A stretch of 64,000 nt of DNA, from positions 62,001 to 126,000 of the forward strand of contig JAZSFC010000041.1 in NCBI GenBank assembly GCA_045531955.1. Direction: 5' to 3'. The notes under the pieces were generated by a model. The model was given only the letters and a program-made list of their open reading frames with translations, was not told where the DNA came from and did no database searches. Shown here piece by piece: positions 6,588-16,157 of the stretch. The number at the start of each line of letters is the position of its first letter. Position 1 is the first letter of the stretch. Source of the DNA: SIG299 sp045531955 (GTDB taxonomy: Bacteria > Bacillota > Clostridia > Lachnospirales > Lachnospiraceae). The position numbers were made by a program, and so were the translations under genes.

Positions 6588-7958
6588 ATGAAGAAAAAAG
6601 AACTGGCGCCGCGCCTTGTGCGTGTTGCTTTATATATCCGTGTTTCTGGTGAAGAACAGAAAATAAAGGGTCTTTCACTTGAAGCCCAGCAAGAACGGCT
6701 GGTGGCATACGCCAAAGAACGCGGCTGGGTCATTGTTGGCATATACATTGACGCTGCAAAGACTGCCAGAAAGAATATGCACAAGCGAACTGAATTTCAA
6801 AAAATGATTGACGCTGTCAAGCGTGATGAAGTAGACGTGCTGCTTTTCTGCCGCCTTGACCGCTGGTTTCGTTCTGTTGCAGATTATTATAAAATCATGG
6901 AAGTTCTGGACGCTCACAACTGCGACTGGAAGACCATTGATGAAGAATACGACACAAGCACTGCAAACGGGCGCTTGTATATCAACGTTAAACTGTCCAT
7001 TGCCCAGAATGAAGCTGACATAGACAGTGAACGAATAGAAGTTGTTTTCGATAGTAAAATAAATCATGGCACTGTCCTTTCTGGCAACTGTCCTTTCTGG
7101 TGCCGGATAAATGAACAAAAGCGGCTTGAACTCATACCAGAAAACGTGGCAATATTGCAAGACGCTTTCAATTACTTTGAAACTACTATTTCCCAGCGTG
7201 GGACCATTCGCTATATCCGGGAAAAATACGGCGTGAACTGGTGTGACGCTACTTTTCGCCGTATGCTGCATGATAAATTAGCAATCGGCATTTATGACAA
7301 AAACGGCAGATACAATGAAGACTACTGCCCGGCTGCCATTGATAAAGACCAATTCTGGCGGGTGCAGGAACTCACAAAACGCAATGCCCGTTCCGCTCCG
7401 TCCGGCAAAGTATATATTTTCACTTCCATTCTGACTTGCGCTGAATGTGGGCATAAATTAGTTGGATATAAAACGGGTGATTATTACTACTACCGCTGCA
7501 ACCAGCATTTCCAGCGTGCAAAGTGCAAGCACAATCATTCAGCCCGTGAAAGTCGTGTTGAAGAATGGTTGTTTTCGCATCTGGAAGAAGAACTGGAACG
7601 CTGCAAGCTGGAATGGGAAGTTTCCGCAGCTGCAAAGAAGCGCACCGCAGTTTCCACCGACAAAGCAGCATTGAAACGCAAGCTGTCCAAACTAAAAGAA
7701 CTATATGTGAATGATTTAATTGATATTGAGGAATACAAGAAAGACTTTGAGATTTACACCGCAGCGCTTAACCAGTTACCGGACCAGTCGCAGGAACCAG
7801 CGCCGGACTTTACAGCTGTTGAAGCCTTGCTGCACTCCGATTTCAAAACCATATATGATGGACTGACCCGTGAAGAAAAACGCACGCTTTGGCGTTCTGC
7901 TATAAAGGAAATACGCATTGACAATGACCAGAACATAACTGGTATTATTTTTGGGTAG
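6588..7958 (+). CDS. large serine recombinase (integrase of the left element)
   Basis: 456 aa from ATG 6588 (GAGGTGA upstream). The resolvase domain has the catalytic Ser at residue 20 in YIRVSGEEQ and the downstream CRLDRWFRS block. The recombinase DNA-binding domain follows, then a zinc ribbon from ~283 (CAECGHK ... YYRCNQH). A coiled-coil region (~340-420) matches the directionality domain of large serine integrases. The gene is at the right end of its element, its last codons lying in the attachment site, and the adjacent ABC ATPase gene is interrupted exactly there. It therefore very likely catalysed that insertion. It appears intact. Confidence 0.93.
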   Translation: MKKKELAPRLVRVALYIRVSGEEQKIKGLSLEAQQERLVAYAKERGWVIVGIYIDAAKTARKNMHKRTEFQKMIDAVKRDEVDVLLFCRLDRWFRSVADYYKIMEVLDAHNCDWKTIDEEYDTSTANGRLYINVKLSIAQNEADIDSERIEVVFDSKINHGTVLSGNCPFWCRINEQKRLELIPENVAILQDAFNYFETTISQRGTIRYIREKYGVNWCDATFRRMLHDKLAIGIYDKNGRYNEDYCPAAIDKDQFWRVQELTKRNARSAPSGKVYIFTSILTCAECGHKLVGYKTGDYYYYRCNQHFQRAKCKHNHSARESRVEEWLFSHLEEELERCKLEWEVSAAAKKRTAVSTDKAALKRKLSKLKELYVNDLIDIEEYKKDFEIYTAALNQLPDQSQEPAPDFTAVEALLHSDFKTIYDGLTREEKRTLWRSAIKEIRIDNDQNITGIIFG

Positions 7959-8502
7959 TGTATTGTACTAACGTTACACTACCCGTAGGTTCATCTGCAA
8001 GTATATAGGACGGATTTTTAATCAATGCTCTTGCGATAGCTATTCTTTGTTGTTGTCCCCCCGATACTTTTGTTACAACTCTGTTCATTGTCTTTGTATC
8101 TATTCCCAACGCCGAAAGAAGTTCCATAGCTTTTTTCTTTATTTCATTCTTCGATACGCTTTTGGAAATAGCAGCTGCCAAAATAACATTTTCCAACCCG
8201 GTCATATAAGGAAACAGATGATAATCCTGAAAAACAAATGCCGCATGGCTTTTCCTCAGTTCTCCATACCCAATATCTTTTATATTCCTACCATCTATTG
8301 TAATAACTCCCTCAGACGGTGTATCCAATCCTCCTAACAGGCTAAGACACGTTGTCTTTCCTGCTCCCGATGAACCATAAATTGTATATACTTTTCCAGT
8401 CTGAAAATCTGTTGATATATTTGTTAGAATATTTCTTTTCTGATTTCCATCACGGTATGAAAAACTAACATTCCTCATATTTATCATGCTCATCTTCCTC
8501 AC
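7945..8502 (-). pseudogene. ABC transporter ATPase truncated by element insertion
   Basis: 185 aa of a MacB/LolD-type ATPase. The Walker A (YGSSGAGKTT, ~residues 43-52), Q-loop (VFQDYHLFPYM), signature (VSGGQQQR) and Walker B (YILADEPTG) are intact. After ADEPTG the normal N-L-D continuation is replaced by SVTLVQYTTQK and a stop read from the inserted element, so the D-loop and H-loop are lost. Hydrolysis should be severely impaired. The start overlaps the permease stop (GTGA); internal ATGs at 8493 or 8487 are alternatives. The rest of the gene, if kept, lies beyond the far end of the inserted element outside the window. Confidence 0.88.
7953..7984. repeat. attachment site of the serine-recombinase element (right end)
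   Basis: A perfect 10-bp inverted repeat GGGTAGTGTA (7953-7962) and TACACTACCC (7975-7984) with a 12-nt centre. It sits exactly where the ATPase reading frame leaves its conserved ADEPTG motif and enters the integrase 3' end. Serine integrases use such near-palindromic sites with a central crossover dinucleotide. The other half-site must be beyond the left edge. Confidence 0.75.
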
Positions 8503-9827
8503 TTTCTCGTTAAAATCTCACGAGGTTTCAACTTCATTACCGCATACATAGGCAACAAACACGCAATCAAAACGACTATTAACACAAAACCTAAAAAGGA
8601 CATATACATTGCCACATCTAAATGCTCAATTGTAATACTTGTACTTTGTTCTACCCCGGTTATAAATTGCTGTACTGCTTCAGAACGCCCTTCTGTAACA
8701 CCCATCTGGTAATCAAGTGCCAGACTTGCTAATGGTTTGGCTACTAATAACGCAATCGTTAAAGCTGGAACAGCTACATAAAGTGAAGAAATCACCAACA
8801 CCATAACCGTTCGCCATTTTGATGCTCCCATTGCAAGAAAAATGCCACCTTCATATCGAAACTTATCTGACCAAATACTCATTACCAATACAATGATGAG
8901 TACAGCTACAACCGTAAGGACAGCCGAAAACAATTCTGCAATATGAGATATGCTCTCTATATTATTGGCAGACATTTCATAAGTATTGTCCGTTGTATTG
9001 AGAAGTTGGAACACTTCCCAATCAATATTCTCTGCCTTTATAGCTTCTCCTACCTTCTGAATATTTATCGGCGAATCAACATACACATCTATCGGCAGCG
9101 TATCTCTATCATATTGATACGCCTCTGCAAAGGTACCTATATCAACATAAATCCGATTATAGGGACTATATGCAAATACGGCAGCACCAACAATGTTATC
9201 TGATGTTATCCTGAAATGTGCTTTGGTAGAATAAATACCCACAACTGTCATACTAATCTCGTTTCCGTATGTGGATAACGTTATCTTATCCCCCACCTTT
9301 AAGCGATTTTGCTCTGCCAATACTTGTGAAATTAACGCACCACGTTCCTGATCCGTTGGGTATGCTCCAGCAACCAATTCTGCTACATCATTTCTGAAAA
9401 CATCAGTAAGCTCTGCATTTATATTTCCTTCAAGAACTACATTATTCTCAAATCCTTCTTCATTCTCTATCTGTACTTCTTGCGAATAAGGGTCTTTTCC
9501 TTCATAGGTTTTATTATTGTCAAAATCTAATGGTTTTGCGAACTCAGCACGATTTTGATTTATACCTATCACATTCTCTATGCCGAACAACAAATCTCTA
9601 ATTTCAGAAGTAAATATGGGTTGCCCGTATTCGCTGATTTCTGCATAATCAATTGTAACAGTTGCCCCAATGTTTTCTAAAATCGTGTCCTTGGATTGTT
9701 GTGTAGAATGCAATAATACCAATGTAGTAAGTATTCCTGTGAACAAAATAGAAAATATTCCAAACAATATTATCGTTTTTAGTTTTCGTCCTCTTAACTC
9801 AAGAAATGCAACCTTAAAAAAAGACAT
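8499..9827 (-). CDS. ABC transporter permease, FtsX/MacB type
   Basis: 442 aa. One membrane segment at ~17-38, a large extracytoplasmic domain (~40-290) with a MacB periplasmic-core-like segment (AYPTDQERGALISQVLAEQN), and three C-terminal spans (~295-318, ~345-365, ~405-428). The FtsX motif region LAMGASKWR is present. It pairs with the downstream ATPase (4-nt overlap). Transporters of this group export or remove antimicrobial peptides, or act as mechanotransmitters; the substrate is unknown. With its ATPase truncated, the transporter is probably inactive unless another ATPase substitutes. Confidence 0.88.
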   Translation of the reverse strand: MSFFKVAFLELRGRKLKTIILFGIFSILFTGILTTLVLLHSTQQSKDTILENIGATVTIDYAEISEYGQPIFTSEIRDLLFGIENVIGINQNRAEFAKPLDFDNNKTYEGKDPYSQEVQIENEEGFENNVVLEGNINAELTDVFRNDVAELVAGAYPTDQERGALISQVLAEQNRLKVGDKITLSTYGNEISMTVVGIYSTKAHFRITSDNIVGAAVFAYSPYNRIYVDIGTFAEAYQYDRDTLPIDVYVDSPINIQKVGEAIKAENIDWEVFQLLNTTDNTYEMSANNIESISHIAELFSAVLTVVAVLIIVLVMSIWSDKFRYEGGIFLAMGASKWRTVMVLVISSLYVAVPALTIALLVAKPLASLALDYQMGVTEGRSEAVQQFITGVEQSTSITIEHLDVAMYMSFLGFVLIVVLIACLLPMYAVMKLKPREILTRK

Positions 9828-9854
9828 CCTATTCTCCTTCCTACCATACCGTAT

Positions 9855-10592
9855 TTATACCGGCTCTCCCACAGGTGGTAATTTCGGATTTTTCACCTTA
9901 TACCAAGTACCATCCTTTCTGATGTAATGCTCTGTACCGCAATCGTAGTAATCAAAACTTGTGCCATCTGAAAACTCAATGTCATACACCGTCTGACCTT
10001 CACCGTCTGCCGGGGACTCACCATCTTTGAAAGAAACCTTCTTATAATCTAAATCGGCATACCATTCCATCACATCATCAATCAGCTCTAGTGAAACACT
10101 CCATTTCTTGATTTGACCTGCTCCATGATATTCAACGGTAATGCTTTCCATCAATTCTCCCGGCTCATCTAAATCCGCTCCCGGAATAATATCTAATGGT
10201 GGATATTCGTCAGGTTCTTCAGTCCGATTAATATCTCCGTAAATCAGTTTATCAACATCCAAGTGTTTCAAATCTTCCTTATCCGTTGTTCCGGATACAC
10301 CACTTTGAACAATGCTTCCTTCTTTCACAGTATATTTGTAAACAGATGTCGGTTCATCCTCAAATACCACATCTACCGTCCATTCATTGTACGACAAGAG
10401 GGCATTCATAAACGAATGCTTTACATCAACACTTTTTATTTCTGTCTCCGCATAATTGTTTGCCTTCAGATAGTCCCATATTTCATTCTTAATCTGATTA
10501 CTTCTAATTCCCACATATAAGCAAACACATAGAATAACCGCTACAAATAGAGAACCACAAACTATCAATACTGTCTTTTTCTTCACACTCAT
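9855..10592 (-). CDS. membrane-anchored protein, DUF3139-like N-terminus
   Basis: 245 aa. One N-terminal membrane anchor (~8-28) is followed by a DUF3139-like segment (NEIWDYLKANNYAETEIKSV), an acidic Pro-rich linker, and a C-terminal beta-rich domain that repeats aromatic-Gly patterns (DGTSFDYYDCGTEHYIRKDG). It is probably exposed outside the cell. It sits directly upstream of the ABC permease in the same direction and may be an accessory or sensor protein of that transporter. No enzymatic motif is visible. Confidence 0.65.
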   Translation of the reverse strand: MSVKKKTVLIVCGSLFVAVILCVCLYVGIRSNQIKNEIWDYLKANNYAETEIKSVDVKHSFMNALLSYNEWTVDVVFEDEPTSVYKYTVKEGSIVQSGVSGTTDKEDLKHLDVDKLIYGDINRTEEPDEYPPLDIIPGADLDEPGELMESITVEYHGAGQIKKWSVSLELIDDVMEWYADLDYKKVSFKDGESPADGEGQTVYDIEFSDGTSFDYYDCGTEHYIRKDGTWYKVKNPKLPPVGEPV

Positions 10593-10612
10593 GCCCTCCT
10601 CTTACATACAAC

Positions 10613-12442
10613 TCACCTTGCTGTATAAAAACTATAATGCACCTTACCACTGTATTCTTCTGAACTCGTCCATTTAGCAACAACTTCGTAAACAATGTTC
10701 TGTTCCCACAATTTTGCACAATAATTTGTCGAGTAACTACCATCTACATAATCTGCTTCTATAGCTTGCACTTCCAGCTCATAACCTTCTTCTGAAGGCA
10801 TATTCCAACAGTCTGTACCCCAGAAATGCACCTCCACCTCATCAGGTGTAATACCAAATCTAAAATTTGCTTTAAATACATCTATTGATGATTTGTTACT
10901 ATGTGGCAGTTGTAACTCTGGCATAATCTCTTTACATTCCAAAGGATGGGCGCTGTCTGCTTCCACTCCTGTACAAGTGCCATCTTCATTGCTATATTTC
11001 CAAGAGTATGTTCCTTTCAAAGCGGTGACCTGTTCCTCGCCACATATAACAACCAACTCTGGCGGTTCATTAGTTGTCACCGGATATGCCTTACTTGAAT
11101 AACTCATATCTTTCGGTAATTTCTGTCCTGCAACAAAATTCATTGCACCTGTCACATTTAAGCTTTCTATCGTGGTATCCTTATAATCAGCATTACTTTC
11201 ACTGCTACGCACAAACACCTCATAAGTGCCTGACGGAATACCCGTTATCGTACCTTTCTCGTCTCCACCTGTAATCTCTTTGCTATATTCTGTTCCATCC
11301 TCAGCTCGCAGGCCAATCACTACCGTCATAGCTGCTCTCTCATATGTAATGGAATAGTCAATCCATGCATCATCCATAACTACATAATAATCGGTGAAAT
11401 ACTTTTCTTCCTCTCCCGGAGCAAGTTCACTGAAAGCGATACTGTTAGTCTCAGTACCATTCCTTTCTGCCGGAGTTCTCAAAGTAATCGCATATACCGT
11501 ACCCAACTGCAACGGGTCTGTTTCCATAATATCTCCGTTAAAATATACTACTACCTCATCCCCAACCGAGACATCGGTATAACTATCCCCATACACAGGA
11601 GTCAGCGATACACTACAATCTGCTCCGTAAGGATAACCACTTGTTACAATGTGAATAATCATGTAAGTCTCGTGGACTTCTGTGACATTTCCTTGAATAC
11701 TCGGTGCATTTTCAATAACATCATTCATGCTCTTGTATGGAGTTGGAAGCATTTCATCCCAAAAGCCTCTGCTAACCTCAATACCGAATATATACCCTCT
11801 GTATGAAGTTACCTTTGGCTTTTTATCTTCTGTTGCAGGAGTTTCCGTGTCCGGCATGAAGTTCCCCTCAATCTCAAAAGAATATCCCAAGCCTACATAT
11901 CTTCCGGAACCGCCATCATCTGCCAAGTCTACACCTACACAAAACAGAGGTTTTCTGTAATTGTGTACTAGGGCAAAATCTACTATGCCTACACACAGCC
12001 ATAAAACAACTATTCCAAGTATTGCAATAATAACCTTTGTTGATTTATTCTTTTTCCAATCCACTGACGAGCCATATTTTCTAAAGCACCACTCACAAAT
12101 AAGTCCAAGCACAATAAACGCCACATAAACCACAGCCCAAATAACCCATAAATTATTTACGCTGACACCATTAGCATCCATTTTAGTCACTTGGAAAGTA
12201 AAACCGAAAACAAATCCAATAATATATCCCATAGAAATGAAGTATGGCAAAATCTTCTTGGTAGTCAGCACTGAAATAACCATTACTACCAATCCTAACA
12301 CCAACAGAACTACCGGAAACTCTTTCATGCCATGCACATCAAAGAATACATATCTGCCCAAGATAAATCCAACCAATAGTATTCCTAGTGCTATTACATG
12401 ATTAACCAAGCACTTTTTATTCTTTAATATGTATTTTTTCAT
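10613..12442 (-). CDS. multi-pass membrane protein with large exported domains
   Basis: About 609 aa. Five N-terminal hydrophobic segments (roughly 15-32, 42-60, 66-86, 98-118, 138-160) precede a long extracytoplasmic region. This contains an OB-like segment resembling DUF3221 (GNVTEVHETYMIIHIV ... SVGDEVVVYFNG) and later beta-sandwich stretches of carboxypeptidase-regulatory type (GIPSGTYEVFVRSSES). The start two codons inside the longest reading is preferred because GAGGAGG is then eight bases upstream. It lies in a run of co-directional membrane proteins after sigma pair A and is probably controlled by it. The function is unknown. Confidence 0.65.
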   Translation of the reverse strand: MKKYILKNKKCLVNHVIALGILLVGFILGRYVFFDVHGMKEFPVVLLVLGLVVMVISVLTTKKILPYFISMGYIIGFVFGFTFQVTKMDANGVSVNNLWVIWAVVYVAFIVLGLICEWCFRKYGSSVDWKKNKSTKVIIAILGIVVLWLCVGIVDFALVHNYRKPLFCVGVDLADDGGSGRYVGLGYSFEIEGNFMPDTETPATEDKKPKVTSYRGYIFGIEVSRGFWDEMLPTPYKSMNDVIENAPSIQGNVTEVHETYMIIHIVTSGYPYGADCSVSLTPVYGDSYTDVSVGDEVVVYFNGDIMETDPLQLGTVYAITLRTPAERNGTETNSIAFSELAPGEEEKYFTDYYVVMDDAWIDYSITYERAAMTVVIGLRAEDGTEYSKEITGGDEKGTITGIPSGTYEVFVRSSESNADYKDTTIESLNVTGAMNFVAGQKLPKDMSYSSKAYPVTTNEPPELVVICGEEQVTALKGTYSWKYSNEDGTCTGVEADSAHPLECKEIMPELQLPHSNKSSIDVFKANFRFGITPDEVEVHFWGTDCWNMPSEEGYELEVQAIEADYVDGSYSTNYCAKLWEQNIVYEVVAKWTSSEEYSGKVHYSFYTAR

Positions 12443-12456
12443 ACACATCGCCTCCT

Positions 12457-12642
12457 CTACTTTTTACTTTCAATGGAATGAATAATAAATGCTCCCATTG
12501 TAATAATCACAAAGATAATTGAAAGAACAGGAGTAAATGTAAAACTAGCCCCTCCAAAGGTCTCATCAAAAAATACTCCTATAACCATTCCTATAAATCC
12601 CATAAACAAAGATGTTACTATTGCAAGTAATACTTTTTTCAT
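12457..12642 (-). CDS. small membrane protein (61 aa)
   Basis: Two predicted membrane helices (~5-24 and ~35-55) separated by a short loop with FGGASFTF. The start is set at the second ATG, preceded by GAGGAG. It stands 14 nt upstream of the large membrane protein gene and belongs to a cluster of three very small membrane-protein genes. No family was recognised. Confidence 0.55.
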   Translation of the reverse strand: MKKVLLAIVTSLFMGFIGMVIGVFFDETFGGASFTFTPVLSIIFVIITMGAFIIHSIESKK

Positions 12643-12656
12643 ACGCATACACTCCT

Positions 12657-12824
12657 CTACTTTTTCTTACAACCTCTATACCCTGCCAAAGAAGCTAATG
12701 CAAATACCATAGGTATTGCTGCATAACCTGCATTTACTTCTCCCTTTGAACTTATCACATAGATAGCTCCCGCAAAGGTAAGTACAACAAAAATAATTGA
12801 TAACACAAGCAATACCTTCTTCAC
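12657..12824 (-). CDS. small membrane protein (55 aa)
   Basis: GTG start with AGGAGG six bases upstream. The protein has an N-terminal helix (VLLVLSIIFVVLTFAGAIYV) and a second hydrophobic segment (AAIPMVFALASLAGY), ending in Lys residues. Lengths, charge pattern and arrangement match the flanking small membrane proteins, suggesting that they form one set. The function is unknown. Confidence 0.6.
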   Translation of the reverse strand: MKKVLLVLSIIFVVLTFAGAIYVISSKGEVNAGYAAIPMVFALASLAGYRGCKKK

Positions 12825-12842
12825 TGCATACCTCCTGTTCTT

Positions 12843-13016
12843 TTACTGCTCGTTATTTTGATTATCCAAAGCATAGATAATGCAAGCAATTCCGGAGATT
12901 AAAACACCAAGAATAGCTCCACCAATGGCATTATTAAATGCACCGCCAAAATATAAGCCTACGCATCCACACAAAATCATAATAATTACAGAAACAATAG
13001 TTCTAAACTTTTTCAT
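12843..13016 (-). CDS. small Gly-rich membrane protein (57 aa)
   Basis: ATG at 13014-13016 after AAAGGAGAG. Two hydrophobic helices, the second rich in Gly and small residues (NNAIGGAILGVLISGIACII). This composition resembles holin-like or bacteriocin-like peptides, but no leader or processing site is seen. It is the first of three small membrane-protein genes following the 308-aa gene. The function is unknown. Confidence 0.6.
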   Translation of the reverse strand: MKKFRTIVSVIIMILCGCVGLYFGGAFNNAIGGAILGVLISGIACIIYALDNQNNEQ

Positions 13017-13026
13017 AATCTCTCCT

Positions 13027-13953
13027 TTACTCTATACCGTCCGCTACTTTATACGGAGAATAAATACCATTGTTCAAAACGAAAATATAATCCGATGCAG
13101 AGGAAGTAGTATAAATCTCACATCCTACCAAAGCATCATTTGCTTGGTTATTTTCCGTTGGCACACCATAGTCAACGCAACTCTCAATTTTACCAACAGA
13201 AGTTAAGTTTTCTTTGTCCCCCGAATAACTTGTTGCTGTATAAAGAACACCATTGAACATTACCATAGGCGGATAATCCACTTTCTCAATTTCATACTCA
13301 TCTACAGCAACTTCGCCACCTTCAGCAGTACGCAGTTCACTCGGAACATAACTAATAGCAAGCTGTTCTTCCTGTGAAAGCAAATTATACTTCTCTAACC
13401 ATTCAAGAGTTTCTTCCGACAACTCCGACTTGTTGAATACTTTGTCATGGAATACTACTGTTTCCGGTTCATTAGAACGATTTCCGATACGAACGTTCTC
13501 TACACATCCATTTGAGTCGTAATAAACAGTAATCTTCCGTTCCTTTGCATCATCTAAAAACCACACATCGCCCCACATACCGGAAAGCATACCGTCCGGT
13601 TCGCCCCAAGATACAAGAATGTTATCTCTATGCTCCCCTTTCAGCTTTTCTTCGATTTCTTCCTGTGTATATCCTTTTTCTAATACAAGTCCTTTTACTT
13701 CATTAAATTCCATAACATCTGCACCTTCGTCCTGCACATTATTATACACTTCAAAACCAAGGATTTTGATGATAGTCCCATCTTCGTAACCATCCGTCAC
13801 CGGGTTCATGCGGTGTACGTCAGTTACAGAATAAAGTAATGCACTATACTTTACGGAACCTCCATCTTTTAAGTGCATCGGTATCGGAACTAATAACACC
13901 AGCACTGCAACAATCACACATAAAATAATAATCATCTTTTTCTTCATACTCAT
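13027..13953 (-). CDS. membrane-anchored hypothetical protein (308 aa)
   Basis: An N-terminal anchor (~7-24), then KDGGSVKYSALLYSVTDVHR, an opening shared by a family of Lachnospiraceae surface proteins. A middle segment (VSWGEPDGMLSG...DVWFLDD) resembles the SmpA/BamE-like or DUF-type lipoprotein fold that senses or scaffolds at the envelope. The remainder is beta-rich. It directly follows anti-sigma A by 30 nt and is plausibly part of that regulon. An internal ATG two codons in has better spacing to GAGGAG. The function is unknown. Confidence 0.6.
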   Translation of the reverse strand: MSMKKKMIIILCVIVAVLVLLVPIPMHLKDGGSVKYSALLYSVTDVHRMNPVTDGYEDGTIIKILGFEVYNNVQDEGADVMEFNEVKGLVLEKGYTQEEIEEKLKGEHRDNILVSWGEPDGMLSGMWGDVWFLDDAKERKITVYYDSNGCVENVRIGNRSNEPETVVFHDKVFNKSELSEETLEWLEKYNLLSQEEQLAISYVPSELRTAEGGEVAVDEYEIEKVDYPPMVMFNGVLYTATSYSGDKENLTSVGKIESCVDYGVPTENNQANDALVGCEIYTTSSASDYIFVLNNGIYSPYKVADGIE

Positions 13954-13983
13954 GCACTCCTCTCAAAAACGACAAATAATCAA

Positions 13984-15603
13984 CTATTCCTTCGACCAAT
14001 CTACATACGCTTTTTCTTCGCCTTCTGTATAAACCTTGCGTACTTCCATGTAATAATGTGGTTCGTTCACATCCAGCTCAACCTTTGTAATGCCATTCTC
14101 CAAGTCAAAGCCAAAGTTCTGATAAATGATTTCGATAAACTGACTATTGCTTACAGATGCACTCTGTCTTGAAAACTCAAGTGTAGAGCCTATCTGCGTA
14201 ACCATATCAAAACCATTTCTGTCAGTTCCTTCTCCTACATGGTCAATGCTTGCATTCTTCATCATGGTAGCATCCACCTGAACACTTCCATTTGCCGGAA
14301 CTACTACTTCAAAAGTTACATACATCACACGCTGCATATTATAGGTTTCAGACCACATATCTCCCAAATCGCCCCACGCATATCTCTCTGCCACGTTATC
14401 AGACAGAATACCGTAATCATACATAAGCTCTGCAATGGAACCGTACAACACTTCATCAGAAGCAATATCAATCTTTTCTTCTCCGTCGAAGTAAGAAGGC
14501 TCACGATCCGAAATAAGCAGTTCCCAAACTACCTCTCCCAAGGTTGTCTCGTAACGCTCTACATCGGCTGTCACGCCCTTGATTTCTTCTCCTTCGTCAC
14601 ATCCACCATCACGATACCCTTGCACTTTCAGATTGGCTATATCCTCTCCGAGAATAATTAAGTATCTGTCCATTCCGTATCCTCTTTCGTTCTCTTCCGG
14701 AATGTGATAGCTCTGCTGAATTTCTCCGGTTTCCCTATTTCTTCTGCCACCTGTGGAACCATAGGACATAATAATTGTATCAGGATAAAATGCGGTAAAT
14801 TGCAAACCAAGTGTTGGATTTGTTGCTGTTTCATCCGAACCGTCATACGCAATGTTACTCAGCTTATATACGATAACATTCTGGTTCAGTTCCGGATACT
14901 CTGCATAAGCATCTGCCAAATAGCTTCCATCCTCTAACAATGCCTGAAAATCACTCCATTCATCAGCACCCTCAATGTTGCTTCTATCCGTCTTGTCAGA
15001 GTTCGGGCCGGAAGCACTGTAAAATCCTCCGCTAAATCTTCCTGCATAAAGCTCTGTTTCTACTGCATTTCCATTCACATTGATACTTGGAATTGTTTTA
15101 TATCCCTCACTAAAACTCCCCACAAAAGGATAGCTTGCAGTAAGCACAACATCCTCACTTGTTGAATTGGTCAGCACATAACTGTCTGTCACAACGCTTT
15201 GAGTTTCATAATACCGATGTCCTGTTTCTTCCCCATAAATCTCATAATACTCAATTCGTGTTTCAAACGGAGCAAAGTCAAAATCAATATTTCTCTCTGC
15301 CACAACTCCGGTTGCATCTTCTAATACATTCAATGGGAATACCGGTCCGGCATAACTCATAAAGACTGTTCCGGACTCTCCACCTCCACCACCGGAATGG
15401 GCACCATCATGACCTCCACGGTCTAACATAAACATTCCAACTCCAACTACCAGACACGCACAGGCAGCCATTGCTCCCCACTTCATCCATGCCTTTTTGC
15501 CGAATTTCTCACTTTCCTTTTTCTTAAACCGATAATTCTCTACCTTCTGTACAATATCCTCCCGGATACCTGTAATTCCATCATAAATATTTTCGTTACT
15601 CAT
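13984..15603 (-). CDS. putative anti-sigma factor A (membrane-anchored, 539 aa)
   Basis: It starts 4 nt inside the sigma A gene (ATGA overlap). The layout is a cytoplasmic N-terminus of ~38 residues, a membrane segment (WGAMAACACLVVGVGMFML, ~42-60), a Gly-rich linker (HSGGGGGESG) and a ~460-residue exported domain. The N-terminal anchor (KAWMKWGAMAACACLVVGVG) is nearly identical to those of pairs C, D and E, while the exported part is unique and much larger. By genetic context it should hold sigma A inactive until a signal reaches the exported domain. No classical zinc anti-sigma motif is seen, so the role rests on context. Confidence 0.7.
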   Translation of the reverse strand: MSNENIYDGITGIREDIVQKVENYRFKKKESEKFGKKAWMKWGAMAACACLVVGVGMFMLDRGGHDGAHSGGGGGESGTVFMSYAGPVFPLNVLEDATGVVAERNIDFDFAPFETRIEYYEIYGEETGHRYYETQSVVTDSYVLTNSTSEDVVLTASYPFVGSFSEGYKTIPSINVNGNAVETELYAGRFSGGFYSASGPNSDKTDRSNIEGADEWSDFQALLEDGSYLADAYAEYPELNQNVIVYKLSNIAYDGSDETATNPTLGLQFTAFYPDTIIMSYGSTGGRRNRETGEIQQSYHIPEENERGYGMDRYLIILGEDIANLKVQGYRDGGCDEGEEIKGVTADVERYETTLGEVVWELLISDREPSYFDGEEKIDIASDEVLYGSIAELMYDYGILSDNVAERYAWGDLGDMWSETYNMQRVMYVTFEVVVPANGSVQVDATMMKNASIDHVGEGTDRNGFDMVTQIGSTLEFSRQSASVSNSQFIEIIYQNFGFDLENGITKVELDVNEPHYYMEVRKVYTEGEEKAYVDWSKE

Positions 15604-16157
15604 AGTGCGACTCCTTTCTGTTCAAGAGCAGCCTTTAGACTTTTTCGTAATCGCAACATTCTCTGTGCCATCTTTGCTGCGGTAATACCACACTTCTTTG
15701 CAAGTTCCTGTACTTCATCGCCAAACCAATATCTACGGACAAATAACGCACAATCTTCTTCCGGCAAAGAGTCTAACCACTCGCTGATGTAATCGGAAAG
15801 CTGCATCACTTCAATCGTCTGCTCTACATTACTTGAGGAAGGAACGCAGTCGTTCAGCTCCGACAGCATGATTTCCATACTGCTATATCTCTTCTTTGCC
15901 CGCATTGCACGAAATCGGCTGATAGACAGGTTCCTTGTGATACGTCCAAGATAAACCTTGAATACTTCCGGTACGGTAGGCGGTATCTGTTTCCATACGG
16001 AATAGTATGTATCATTGACACATTCCTCTGCATCTTCATGAATGCCTAGAATATTCATTGCAATGCGGTGGCAAAACGCTCCGTACTTTGTTTCCGTTTC
16101 CTTGATTGCCTGCTCGTTACGCTCAAAGTACAATTCAATTATCTGCTTATCGTCCAC
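15600..16157 (-). CDS. ECF sigma factor A
   Basis: 185 aa from the GTG at 16155-16157, which has AAGGAGG at ideal spacing. Region 2 is clear (DAEECVNDTYYSVWKQIPP, then LGRITRNLSISRF), and region 4 carries the helix-turn-helix (EVQELAKKCGITAAKMAQRM). An in-frame GTG at 16199 opens the reading MKGLFKET, which corresponds to the separate short upstream ORF of pairs C, D and E; here the two are fused in frame. It should direct RNA polymerase to its own promoter and target genes, with anti-sigma A as partner. Confidence 0.88.
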   Translation of the reverse strand: MDDKQIIELYFERNEQAIKETETKYGAFCHRIAMNILGIHEDAEECVNDTYYSVWKQIPPTVPEVFKVYLGRITRNLSISRFRAMRAKKRYSSMEIMLSELNDCVPSSSNVEQTIEVMQLSDYISEWLDSLPEEDCALFVRRYWFGDEVQELAKKCGITAAKMAQRMLRLRKSLKAALEQKGVAL

